Source of the DNA: an uncultured Selenomonadales bacterium
Lineage (GTDB): Bacteria > Bacillota > Negativicutes > Selenomonadales > Selenomonadaceae
Length of the DNA: 16,291 nt
Direction of reading: 5' to 3'
Assembly (NCBI GenBank): GCA_937901445.1
Contig: CALDHY010000098.1
Span: 1-16,291 of the forward strand
Each line of letters opens with the position of its first letter. Position 1 is the stretch's first letter. Below the pieces are notes generated by a model. The model saw only the letters and a program-made list of their open reading frames with translations, made no database searches and had not been told where the DNA came from. Position numbers and translations under genes: made by a program. Below, piece after piece: positions 1 to 6,640 of the stretch.

Positions 1-247
1 AACTGCCGGGCAAAAATTCACGGTTATTAACCATCCAAATAAAATGTTGCAACTTGAAAAGTTTGTACCCTTTCACGTCTTCAAAAAATTTTTTATTGGT
101 AAGTTTGTCAGCAAACAGAATTTTTAAAAGTTTTTCGTCATATTTATTGGCGGCTTCAACTGCGGCGTTACGTAAAAGTTGCCCGTCGATTGAAAAAAAT
201 CTGTCGTCCTGTTTCAGCAAATTCTTCAGGTGTTCAAAAAAATCCAT
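1..247 (-). CDS. Type III restriction-modification Mod-like DNA methyltransferase, N-terminal fragment
   Basis: Reading the minus strand from the ATG at 247 gives 82 open codons that run off the left end of the window, so the gene is 3'-partial. The peptide begins MDFFEHLKNLLKQDD and contains LLKILFADKLTNKKFF and VNNREFLPGS. This resembles the N-terminal region that precedes the catalytic domain in type III Mod/site-specific adenine methyltransferases; the catalytic FxGxG and DPPY motifs would lie beyond the window edge and cannot be checked. The start lies 2 bases after the DppC stop, and GAGG about 9 bases upstream, inside the permease gene, is its ribosome binding site, so translation is probably coupled to the transporter operon. 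Family assignment is by recall of the N-terminal pattern. It could be an orphan methyltransferase or half of a type III restriction system. Confidence 0.66.
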   Translation of the reverse strand, partial: MDFFEHLKNLLKQDDRFFSIDGQLLRNAAVEAANKYDEKLLKILFADKLTNKKFFEDVKGYKLFKLQHFIWMVNNREFLPGS

Positions 248-249
248 AA

Positions 250-1233
250 TCACATATCCTCAAGTTTTGGAGCAAGAGCCTCTCTGAAACCGTCTCCAAT
301 TAAATTAAATCCCAGCATTAAAATCGCAAGTACCGAAATTGGCGGCAAAATTTGATATGGCAAAATTGTAATGTTGCCGAATCCCGCCTCAATCAGTGAA
401 CCGATTGAACATTGCGGCAAAACAATTCCGACGCCGACGAAACTTAAAAACGCCTCTGTAAAAATCGCAACGGGTATTGAAAACATTACCTGCGTTATTA
501 TTGGTCCAATCGTATTGGGCAGAATCTGTTTAAAAATTATGTGGAAACTTCCCGCGCCGAGCGTTCGACTTGCTAAAACGTATTCACGCTCTTTCAGTTT
601 TAAACATTCAGCCCGCGCAATTTTGCTCATTCCAATCCATTCAGTTATCAGCAGCGACGCAATAACTAAGCCAATACCTTTATCCATAAAAATTGCAAGA
701 ATCGAAATTATAACAAGCGTTGGAATACTGCCTGCAATTTCTATAAACCTTTGAAGAATATCATCAACGCGCCCGCCAAAATAGCCGGAAATTAAGCCGT
801 AACTTGTGCCAATAAGCATATCAATAAAAATTGCAACAAACGCAATTATCAGCGAAACGCGCGCGCCTTGCCAAGTTCGAGTCCATAAATCCCGCCCTAC
901 GTCATCAGTGCCAAAAATAAAAGTTTTATCTGCAAATAAATTTTCTGCACTTCCGGCAAATTGCGGCGATAAACTCTTTGCAACAATTTCTTTGCCGTCA
1001 ACATTTGCCGAAATAATTTCTTGGTAAGTGTACGAGCTGAAAACCGGCGCAAAAATCGCAAAAAGCATTATCACGGTTACAAGAATAACGCCCGTCATTG
1101 CGAATTTATTTTTTGTGAAGTGAACAAAGACGCCGCGCCAATATCCCTGCGAGGCAAAGTTTGTATCGACTTCAATATTTCGCCCTTCGATAAATTCAAA
1201 GTCATCTTGCGAAGGCGTGTAAATTTTTTCCAT
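250..1233 (-). CDS. Peptide ABC transporter permease, DppC/OppC type
   Basis: A 327-residue inner-membrane permease of the oligopeptide/dipeptide/nickel ABC family. Residues about 1-35 are cytoplasmic and followed by a first membrane helix (about 45-68), the usual DppC N-terminal arrangement. A large non-membrane loop (about 70-120) carries the typical FGTDDVGRDLWTRTWQGAR motif. Further helices follow, with the EAA-type coupling segment near residue 225 (ASRTLGAGSFHIIFKQILPN), which contacts the ATPase. The end (LGDGFREALAPKL-like, here IGDGFREALAPKL) is the family signature. It starts 2 bases after the DppB stop, with AAGGA about 10 bases upstream of the ATG. Length is slightly above the usual 280-310. 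Substrate cannot be decided between di-/oligopeptides and other solutes of this family. No ATPase gene follows inside the window; a methyltransferase gene does. Confidence 0.94.
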   Translation of the reverse strand: MEKIYTPSQDDFEFIEGRNIEVDTNFASQGYWRGVFVHFTKNKFAMTGVILVTVIMLFAIFAPVFSSYTYQEIISANVDGKEIVAKSLSPQFAGSAENLFADKTFIFGTDDVGRDLWTRTWQGARVSLIIAFVAIFIDMLIGTSYGLISGYFGGRVDDILQRFIEIAGSIPTLVIISILAIFMDKGIGLVIASLLITEWIGMSKIARAECLKLKEREYVLASRTLGAGSFHIIFKQILPNTIGPIITQVMFSIPVAIFTEAFLSFVGVGIVLPQCSIGSLIEAGFGNITILPYQILPPISVLAILMLGFNLIGDGFREALAPKLEDM

Positions 1234-1235
1234 TA

Positions 1236-2177
1236 TCAGCCGTCCTTTGCCGTTAAACTAATGCGCGGGTCGATTATCCCGTACAAAATATCAAGTACAA
1301 GCATTGCGCCAATATACAGCGCAGAAAATACAATTCCCAACGCCAAAACGTAATTGTAATCGACGCCCTGTCCCGCTATTGCGTCAACCATCAATTTGCC
1401 GACGCCGTTAATCCCGTAAATTTTTTCGATAACCATTGCGCCCGTCAGTAAATCGACAACAAGCGGCGCAATTACCGTAACTATTGGAATTAAAGCATTT
1501 CGCAGAATATGTTTTCTGATAAGTTCCCAGCCGTAAACGCCCTTTGCCTCTGCAAGTTTGACGTAATCGCTGTTCATAACTTCAATCATTTCATTTCGCG
1601 TAAACCTTGCAATAATCGAAATTGCCAAAAGACTAAGTGACAGCGCGGGCATTATCGACGAAAACAAAAATCTTGACGAATCGAAAAAATACGGGAAAAA
1701 CGGTATCTTGTACGAAAAAAAGTATTGCAGGAAAATCATAAAAACGTACGACGGGATACAAACGCCCAAAATTGAAACAATCGTACACAAGCCGTCTAAA
1801 AATTTTCCGCGATTTATCGCCGCCACAATCCCTATTAAAAGCCCGACAATCGTACCAAAAAAAATTGACAGCACGCCAATTCTGAAAGAATTTTCAAGAC
1901 ACTTTAATAAAATTGGTTTAATTGGCGCGCCGTTGTAAAGTGAAGTACCGTTGCCGAAACTGCCGCTCATTAACATTGAAAGATAATCTTTGAACTGTAC
2001 CAAAATTGGCTTGTCGAGTCCGAGTTCAAGGCGTTTTTGTAAAATCATTTCCGCGCTCATTCTTTCAACGGGAAAAGGGTTGCCCGGCATTATCCGAATC
2101 AAAACGAACAACACGAAAGTTATTATAAAAAGCGTCAACAACGCCATTAAAATTCTTTTTGTAATATACTTTGTCAT
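1236..2177 (-). CDS. Peptide ABC transporter permease, DppB/OppB type
   Basis: A 313-residue integral membrane permease that pairs with the DppC-type protein downstream to form the translocation channel. The N-terminus (MTKYITKRILMALLTLFIIT) is the classic first helix of the DppB/OppB family, followed by VLIRIMPGNPF, the family's conserved RxxPGDP-like motif with N for D. The C-terminal half has the EAA-type loop VKLAEAKGVYGWELIRKHIL (about residues 205-224), the conserved ALIPIVTVIAPLVVDLLTGAMVIEKIYGINGVGK-type segment just after it, and an end DPRISL typical of the family. The ATG overlaps the TGA of the upstream binding-protein gene by 4 bases (ATGA), implying translational coupling. Specificity is not readable from the sequence. 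Confidence 0.94.
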   Translation of the reverse strand: MTKYITKRILMALLTLFIITFVLFVLIRIMPGNPFPVERMSAEMILQKRLELGLDKPILVQFKDYLSMLMSGSFGNGTSLYNGAPIKPILLKCLENSFRIGVLSIFFGTIVGLLIGIVAAINRGKFLDGLCTIVSILGVCIPSYVFMIFLQYFFSYKIPFFPYFFDSSRFLFSSIMPALSLSLLAISIIARFTRNEMIEVMNSDYVKLAEAKGVYGWELIRKHILRNALIPIVTVIAPLVVDLLTGAMVIEKIYGINGVGKLMVDAIAGQGVDYNYVLALGIVFSALYIGAMLVLDILYGIIDPRISLTAKDG

Positions 2178-3823
2178 TTTACATTTTTATAAACACGTTC
2201 AATAGCTACAGAATGAAATTCAACGCCTTTTGCCTTTTCAGAAACTAAATTTGCGTTTGCACCGGTATAAAGCGGGGCGATAACTGCATTTCTTAACAAA
2301 ATTTCTTCGGCGTCATACATTGCGCTCCAGCGTTCACTGTAATTCGTGGCAAGTTCGCCGCTTGTGCAGTCGGCAATAATTTTATCGTAGTCGGCATTGC
2401 TCCAGTGTTCGCAAATTTCGCAGCCTTCAGTTGTCCACAAAGTTAAAAATGTCATAGGATCGTCATAATCGGGAGCCCAATTTGTAATTGCAATGTCATA
2501 ACTGTTTGTGGTTACGCGGTCAAGATATTCAGCCTTAGGCATTGGTTGCAAGTTCAAAGTTACGCCGGGCAGATTTTTTTCAACCTGTTCTTTTATCGCC
2601 TGTACAACTTTAATAACAGTGTCGCCGCCGTCATTTGCGTAAATAATATCCAAGTCAAAAGTATCTTTGCCGAGTTCAGATTTTGCCGCGTCTAAAAATC
2701 TCTGCGCCTTTTCAACGTCGAAACTTACATATTCAGAAAATTGTTTTTGGTCTTCGGCGAAAAATTTTCCGGTTTCAGCATTAGCCGCAAAATTTACGGG
2801 AATTGCGGTATAGGTTGCAATGGAACCGTTTGTAACGTAATTGTTTACCAGTGATTCACGGTCGATAGCGTTTGAAATTGCAAGGCGCAAATTTACGTTA
2901 GCAAGCGCGCCCGCGTGATGGTTTTTGGGGTCTTGATTGAAAGAAAGATATTCCAAAAGACCGGTCGGGGTAATTTCAAGATTTTTTGAAAGGTCGGCGT
3001 CATTTTTTACAGATTCAACTTGGTTGCCGTTGACAGTTGCAAGGTTAAGCGTGCCGTTTTTGAAGGCGGTTAAAGCGTTGTCTGACGAAGAAACAACTTG
3101 ATACTGCAGATTTTTTAAAGCAACGTTGGAGGCGTTCCAGTAAGAATCATTTTTCTTGAGTTGAATATTTGCGGAGCCGGGTAAATATTCAGTCAACATA
3201 AACGCGCCGTTTGAAAGGAAAGTTTCCGGGCTTGTGCCGTAAGTACCGGCGGCTAAACTGTTATAAAATTTTTCGTTGACGGGATAAAACGCTGGGAAAG
3301 TCATTAAAGCGGGGAAAAATGAAACCGGCGCGTCAAGTTCAACTACAAGAGTTTTTGAATCCGGCGCAGAAACGCCCAAAGTTTCCGGCGCGGCTTCTTT
3401 CTTTGTAACGGCGTCAGCATTTTTGATATTTGCAACGGTGGAGCCCATTATATAAGCGTATTTTGTAGACTCAAGGCAATGACGACGCCACGCAAATACA
3501 AAGTCTTCAGCGGTTACTTCATCGCCGTTTGCCCATTTTGCGTCGCGCAGGTGGAATGTATAAGTTTTGCCGTCCTCTGAAACTTCAAAACTTTCAGCAA
3601 CAGCCGGAATTGCCTTGCCGTGTGAATCAAGTTGAGTTAAGCCGTCAATACAATCTGCAATTAATTCAAACGATACAGAATCTGTAGCCTGTGAGGCGTC
3701 CAGCGATACAACATTGGAGCCGAGCATAACTTTCAAAGTATCATCTGCGGCTGAATCATCGTTGCCGCAACCTGTAACCATTGCTGCCAAAATCAGCAGC
3801 GTCAACATTAAAATTTTTTTCAA
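2174..3823 (-). CDS. Extracellular peptide-binding lipoprotein (SBP family 5, DppA/OppA-like)
   Basis: A 549-residue solute-binding protein of bacterial extracellular family 5. A lipoprotein signal peptide is clear: MKKILMLTLLILAAMVTGC, with lipobox VTGC and Cys19 as the lipidated residue, so the protein sits on the outer face of the membrane. Family patterns include LGSNVVSLDASQATDSVSF near the N-terminus, YTFHLRDAKWANGDEVTAEDFVFAW around residues 90-115, and NLRLAISNAIDRESLV around 305-325. The start is TTG; AGGAAG 7 bases upstream supports it. It binds peptides or related solutes and hands them to the two permeases encoded downstream, the first of which overlaps its stop by 4 bases. It follows an M15 peptidase gene after a 63-bp gap that holds octamer repeats. 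The ligand class, di-, tripeptide, oligopeptide or murein peptide, is not resolved. Confidence 0.93.
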   Translation of the reverse strand: MKKILMLTLLILAAMVTGCGNDDSAADDTLKVMLGSNVVSLDASQATDSVSFELIADCIDGLTQLDSHGKAIPAVAESFEVSEDGKTYTFHLRDAKWANGDEVTAEDFVFAWRRHCLESTKYAYIMGSTVANIKNADAVTKKEAAPETLGVSAPDSKTLVVELDAPVSFFPALMTFPAFYPVNEKFYNSLAAGTYGTSPETFLSNGAFMLTEYLPGSANIQLKKNDSYWNASNVALKNLQYQVVSSSDNALTAFKNGTLNLATVNGNQVESVKNDADLSKNLEITPTGLLEYLSFNQDPKNHHAGALANVNLRLAISNAIDRESLVNNYVTNGSIATYTAIPVNFAANAETGKFFAEDQKQFSEYVSFDVEKAQRFLDAAKSELGKDTFDLDIIYANDGGDTVIKVVQAIKEQVEKNLPGVTLNLQPMPKAEYLDRVTTNSYDIAITNWAPDYDDPMTFLTLWTTEGCEICEHWSNADYDKIIADCTSGELATNYSERWSAMYDAEEILLRNAVIAPLYTGANANLVSEKAKGVEFHSVAIERVYKNVK

Positions 3824-3830
3824 TTTAAAT

Positions 3831-3840
3831 CTTCCTTCCT
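3831..3840 (-). promoter_or_regulatory. Ribosome binding site of the binding-protein gene (supports TTG start)
   Basis: The minus strand reads AGGAAGGAAG followed by seven bases and then TTG at 3823. The first ATG in frame lies five codons further in, too far from this site, so the TTG start is preferred; it also gives a normal lipoprotein signal peptide. Confidence 0.65.
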
Positions 3841-3842
3841 AA

Positions 3843-3890
3843 ACTATTCAACTATCACACTATCACACTATCCAACTATCACACTATCAA
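3843..3890. repeat. Six-copy tandem octamer repeat
   Basis: ACTAT recurs at 3843, 3851, 3859, 3867, 3875 and 3883, an exact 8-bp period over 48 bases. Plus-strand units are actattca, actatcac, actatcac, actatcca, actatcac and actatcaa; on the transcribed minus strand each unit ends in GATAGT or AATAGT. The array fills most of the 63-bp gap between the M15 peptidase and the peptide-binding lipoprotein, and its last unit contains the peptidase stop codon (3887-3889). There is no palindrome or T-run, so it is not an intrinsic terminator. It could be a slipped-strand array, a protein-binding array or a neutral microsatellite. Confidence 0.9.
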
Positions 3891-4501
3891 CGCGGTTCGC
3901 CGTTTTCAGTGAAGCCGTCCGATATAAAAAAATGTTGGTAGTCAAGTTCATCTTTCCAACAGTTGCCGCCCCATAAAAAGCCGCGCTCGGTAAAAAGTTT
4001 GTGGCATAAATCGCCCTCAACAATTTTGTAAGGATAATTTTTGGCGCGATCTTCAAACTCGGCGGCGTTTGCAGGCTCGATACTTTTTTTGCCGTTTACA
4101 AATTTAATGTAGGGATTGTACAGCGGGTTAATATCAACCGCCAAGCCGTAACCGTGCTTTGAAATTCGCGTGGTGTTTGAAACGTAGCGAAAATTAAAAC
4201 ACGAAGAATTATTATCCCGCATTGAAAGTTCGTCGTCGGCGTTGTATTCGTCAACCAGCCGAATTTTTTCAATGGGATAATTCCCCGCGTAAAGTTTTTC
4301 AAAAATTTCAAGCAAAGTTTCAGCAATTTTGACGTTGCAAATTAATTCGCCGCTTAAAGTTTCGCCGTTCAAAGTCTTGTGCAAAACTTTCAAACAGCGT
4401 AAATCTTCAAGCGGCACGGTACAATTTTTTTTATAAGACTTGCCGTCAATTTTTGAGAAAATTTTTTCGTCAATCTCAAAAACACAAAAATTTTTATTCA
4501 A
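3887..4501 (-). CDS. M15-family zinc metallopeptidase (VanY/L-Ala-D-Glu peptidase-like)
   Basis: A 204-residue protein ending in a peptidase M15 (M15C/VanY-like) catalytic domain. Predicted zinc ligands are His116 and Asp123 in SKHGYGLAVDINP and His190 in DELDYQHF; Asp187 is the likely catalytic acid/base, and FLWGGNCW just before it matches the family's conserved WGG segment. Enzymes of this family cut cell-wall peptides, either D-Ala-D-Ala or L-Ala-D-Glu bonds. Residues 1-60 lack a signal peptide or membrane helix, so it acts in the cytoplasm unless exported by another route; that would fit turnover of imported murein peptides. TTG is the start: AAGGAGG lies 7 bases upstream and no better codon exists. 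It is the first gene after its promoter, and the peptide transporter genes follow on the same strand. Confidence 0.85.
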   Translation of the reverse strand: MNKNFCVFEIDEKIFSKIDGKSYKKNCTVPLEDLRCLKVLHKTLNGETLSGELICNVKIAETLLEIFEKLYAGNYPIEKIRLVDEYNADDELSMRDNNSSCFNFRYVSNTTRISKHGYGLAVDINPLYNPYIKFVNGKKSIEPANAAEFEDRAKNYPYKIVEGDLCHKLFTERGFLWGGNCWKDELDYQHFFISDGFTENGEPR

Positions 4502-4508
4502 TGTTACG

Positions 4509-4515
4509 CCTCCTT
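4509..4515 (-). promoter_or_regulatory. Ribosome binding site of the M15 peptidase gene (fixes TTG start)
   Basis: A full AAGGAGG on the minus strand, seven bases before the TTG at 4501. The match and spacing are ideal and decide a non-ATG start. Confidence 0.85.
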
Positions 4516-4527
4516 CTAAAAAATATT

Positions 4528-4536
4528 TGTTATAAT
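4528..4536 (+). promoter_or_regulatory. Extended -10 promoter for the serine hydrolase gene
   Basis: TGTTATAAT is a perfect extended -10 element (TGn followed by TATAAT). No good -35 hexamer is found 16-18 bases upstream, as is usual for extended -10 promoters. The start point would fall near 4543, leaving a leader of about 34 bases with AGGAG at 4564-4568, eight bases before the ATG. Confidence 0.55.
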
Positions 4537-4560
4537 ATCAAACATTCATAAAATTTTCAA
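4532..4560 (-). promoter_or_regulatory. Sigma-70 type promoter for the M15 peptidase/peptide transporter genes
   Basis: On the minus strand TTGAAA (4560-4555) and TATTAT (4537-4532) are separated by exactly 17 bases, a near-consensus vegetative promoter. A start point near 4525 would give a leader of about 25 bases with the AAGGAGG site in it. It overlaps the plus-strand extended -10 of the divergent hydrolase gene. Confidence 0.65.
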
Positions 4561-4576
4561 GTTAGGAGCGGCGGCA

Positions 4577-5836
4577 ATGATTGATTTGGAATTGGAAAAA
4601 ATGACAGGCGATAGCGGCGCAAAAGTACCCGGACTCGGCGTCATAATCTGCAAAGACGGCGCGGAAATTTATTCAAAGTTTTTGGGGCGGCGCGTCATTG
4701 ATAAACAAAAATTTAAGCCGGTAACTCGTCAAACAAGATTCAGAGCGGCGTCAATTTCAAAAATGTTCACGGTTTTTACAATTATGCAACTTGTCGAACA
4801 GGGCAAAATAAATCTTGACGCAGACGCAAGCGAATATTTAAATTTTGAACTGCGCAACCCAAATTTTCCGCAAAAAAAAATTACCGTGCGCAAATTGGCA
4901 AGTCATACCTCAAGCCTGCGCGACGGCACAATTTACAGTATCCCGCCGAATTTTGGAATTGAAGAATTTTTTAAAATCGACGGAAAATTTTTTGAAGGCG
5001 GCGCACATTTCGGCACGGAAGAAAATTTTTTCACGTACAGCAATTTGAACTATGGAATTTTGGGGACGATTATTGAAAACGTAACCGGCGCACGCTTTGA
5101 CATTTACCAGAAAAAAAATATTTTGGCGCAACTTGAAACTCGCGCAGATTATGTACCGGCGAATTTGCCCCGCGCAGAATTTGAAAATCTCGGCACAGTT
5201 TACCAGAAAAAAAATCCTGACGGCGTATGGAATGAATTTGGCGATTGGTACGGCAAGGCGGACGATTTTAAAAATATTCAGCCGCCGCCTGATACAATTT
5301 CGCTCCAAAATCCTTACAATGAAAATTTTCAGCAAGTCTACAATCTGAAAAACTATCGCGCAGGTTCCAACGCTACAATTTTTTCGCCACAAGGCGGCTT
5401 GCGAATTTCATTTCAAGAAATGGCAAATACTTTAGAAATGCTGATGAACGGCGGAACTTTTCACGGTAAAAAAATTCTTAGCCAAAATTCACTTGCTGAA
5501 ATGTTCAAGCCGCATTGGATTTACAACGGCAAAAACGGCAACCCGTACGGCGGCGCAATTTTAAATTACGGCTTGGGAATTTATTTTATTGACGGCAAAA
5601 CTTCAAGCCGCGTTTGCAAAGATTACGAAATAAATTTAATCGGACACACCGGCGCGGCGTTCGGTATGTTGTCGGGAATTTTTTTTGTACCGAATACCAA
5701 AACCGGCTTTATCTATATGATGAACGGCGAGGCGATTGAAGAAGATACAGACCCGCGCAGTCACGGCAAATTCAGCGGCAATTACATTTGGGAAGAAAAT
5801 TTGATGAGCGCAATTTGTAAATTTTTAGCGCAGTAA
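4577..5836 (+). CDS. Beta-lactamase-fold serine hydrolase (class C/PBP4*/esterase EstB-like)
   Basis: A 419-residue member of the beta-lactamase superfamily (PF00144 type). The three active-site elements are visible: Ser59-Ile-Ser-Lys62 (SxxK) in FRAASISKMF, Tyr154-Ser-Asn156 (YxN) in FTYSNLNYGILG, and His357-Thr-Gly359 (HTG replacing KTG) in LIGHTGAAFG. The HTG form is common in esterases and D-amino-peptidase-like members rather than in resistance enzymes. There is no signal peptide, so a periplasmic or extracellular beta-lactamase role is unlikely; a cytoplasmic esterase or peptide hydrolase is more plausible. AGGAG eight bases upstream supports the ATG. The gene is divergent from the M15 peptidase, and its last 12 bases overlap the convergent end of the unknown gene on the minus strand. 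Confidence 0.9.
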   Translation: MIDLELEKMTGDSGAKVPGLGVIICKDGAEIYSKFLGRRVIDKQKFKPVTRQTRFRAASISKMFTVFTIMQLVEQGKINLDADASEYLNFELRNPNFPQKKITVRKLASHTSSLRDGTIYSIPPNFGIEEFFKIDGKFFEGGAHFGTEENFFTYSNLNYGILGTIIENVTGARFDIYQKKNILAQLETRADYVPANLPRAEFENLGTVYQKKNPDGVWNEFGDWYGKADDFKNIQPPPDTISLQNPYNENFQQVYNLKNYRAGSNATIFSPQGGLRISFQEMANTLEMLMNGGTFHGKKILSQNSLAEMFKPHWIYNGKNGNPYGGAILNYGLGIYFIDGKTSSRVCKDYEINLIGHTGAAFGMLSGIFFVPNTKTGFIYMMNGEAIEEDTDPRSHGKFSGNYIWEENLMSAICKFLAQ

Positions 5837-6637
5837 CTTGCCCATTGGCGAAAATCTTTTATTGCGGGCGTTTTCAATTTCCTGCTGATTCAAAATATAA
5901 TTTACTTTGAATTGCGAATGTATCAAACTGTCACAAAAACTTTCAAACAAATTTTTTCTGCCGCCGCTAAAATTTTTGCCGTCCTCTGCAATATACGATT
6001 TTATTGTTTGCAGAGAAATTGTTTCGGCGTTTTGAAGTTGCGTTAAAATTGCGTAGTCAAGCGGCGTTTTATTTTCCTTTACCAACAAAAAATCTTTAAC
6101 CAGTCGAAATAACAGCGGGTGGAAAGTTGCGCCGCCCTTCGAGGCAAATTCAACTTCAAACAAATTAAAAGCACTGCGCCGAAAAATATTTTCAAAGGGA
6201 TTATCGCCCTCAACCAATTCAGGAAAATTAAAATCATCCCGCGCCGTAAAAATAAAATTTCCAAGTGTCGGCGTCAAATTTTTTGTGGCGAAAGTTACTT
6301 CAAAATTATTTTCAGTCAAACACGGCTCTTTTTCAACGGTAAACTTTTTCAGCCAAATAAAATATTCGCCGTCAACTTCAAGGTTATTTTGTTCGGCAAG
6401 CTCTGAAAGATTTATGTTTTTGTCAAGAAAGTAAAATTCGCCGTCAAGCTTGATAATCCCAGCAGTCAAAAATAAATTGCCGCCTTCAACAAAAAAATCT
6501 AAGCCGCAAATTATCCCGTTGCTGTAACTTTCATATTTCAGCCGCAAAATTTCACGCGGATATTTATAAATTTCGTGGAGCATTGAGCGCGTTAAAATTG
6601 CGCCGTGTTCAAAGTTCAAAATTTTGTTCGTGAACAT
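5825..6637 (-). CDS. Unknown protein at the end of the Hsp70 gene set
   Basis: A 270-residue protein I do not recognise. There is no signal peptide or membrane helix. Residues about 35-75 look beta-rich with a repeated glycine pattern (SNGIICGLDFFVEGGNLFL, then AGIIKLDGEFYFL), reminiscent of the attachment domains of phage tail or baseplate proteins; this is pattern resemblance only. A middle section (90-185) is also strand-rich, and residues about 190-255 look helical. It starts 3 bases after the stop of the large Hsp70-like gene, so it is probably translated with it and is likely to serve that system. It is the last gene of the set; its 3' end overlaps the convergent serine hydrolase by 12 bases, and no terminator hairpin separates them. 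Confidence 0.8.
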   Translation of the reverse strand: MFTNKILNFEHGAILTRSMLHEIYKYPREILRLKYESYSNGIICGLDFFVEGGNLFLTAGIIKLDGEFYFLDKNINLSELAEQNNLEVDGEYFIWLKKFTVEKEPCLTENNFEVTFATKNLTPTLGNFIFTARDDFNFPELVEGDNPFENIFRRSAFNLFEVEFASKGGATFHPLLFRLVKDFLLVKENKTPLDYAILTQLQNAETISLQTIKSYIAEDGKNFSGGRKNLFESFCDSLIHSQFKVNYILNQQEIENARNKRFSPMGKLLR

Positions 6638-6640
6638 AAA

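Noticed and set aside
4910..5392. Minus-strand open frame of 160 codons opposite the serine hydrolase
   Set aside because: It lies wholly antisense to a gene with all three active-site motifs; the composition is cysteine/arginine-rich as expected for a shadow frame.
4577..5836. Antibiotic-resistance beta-lactamase
   Set aside because: There is no signal peptide and the third motif is HTG rather than KTG; the serine hydrolase/esterase assignment is safer.
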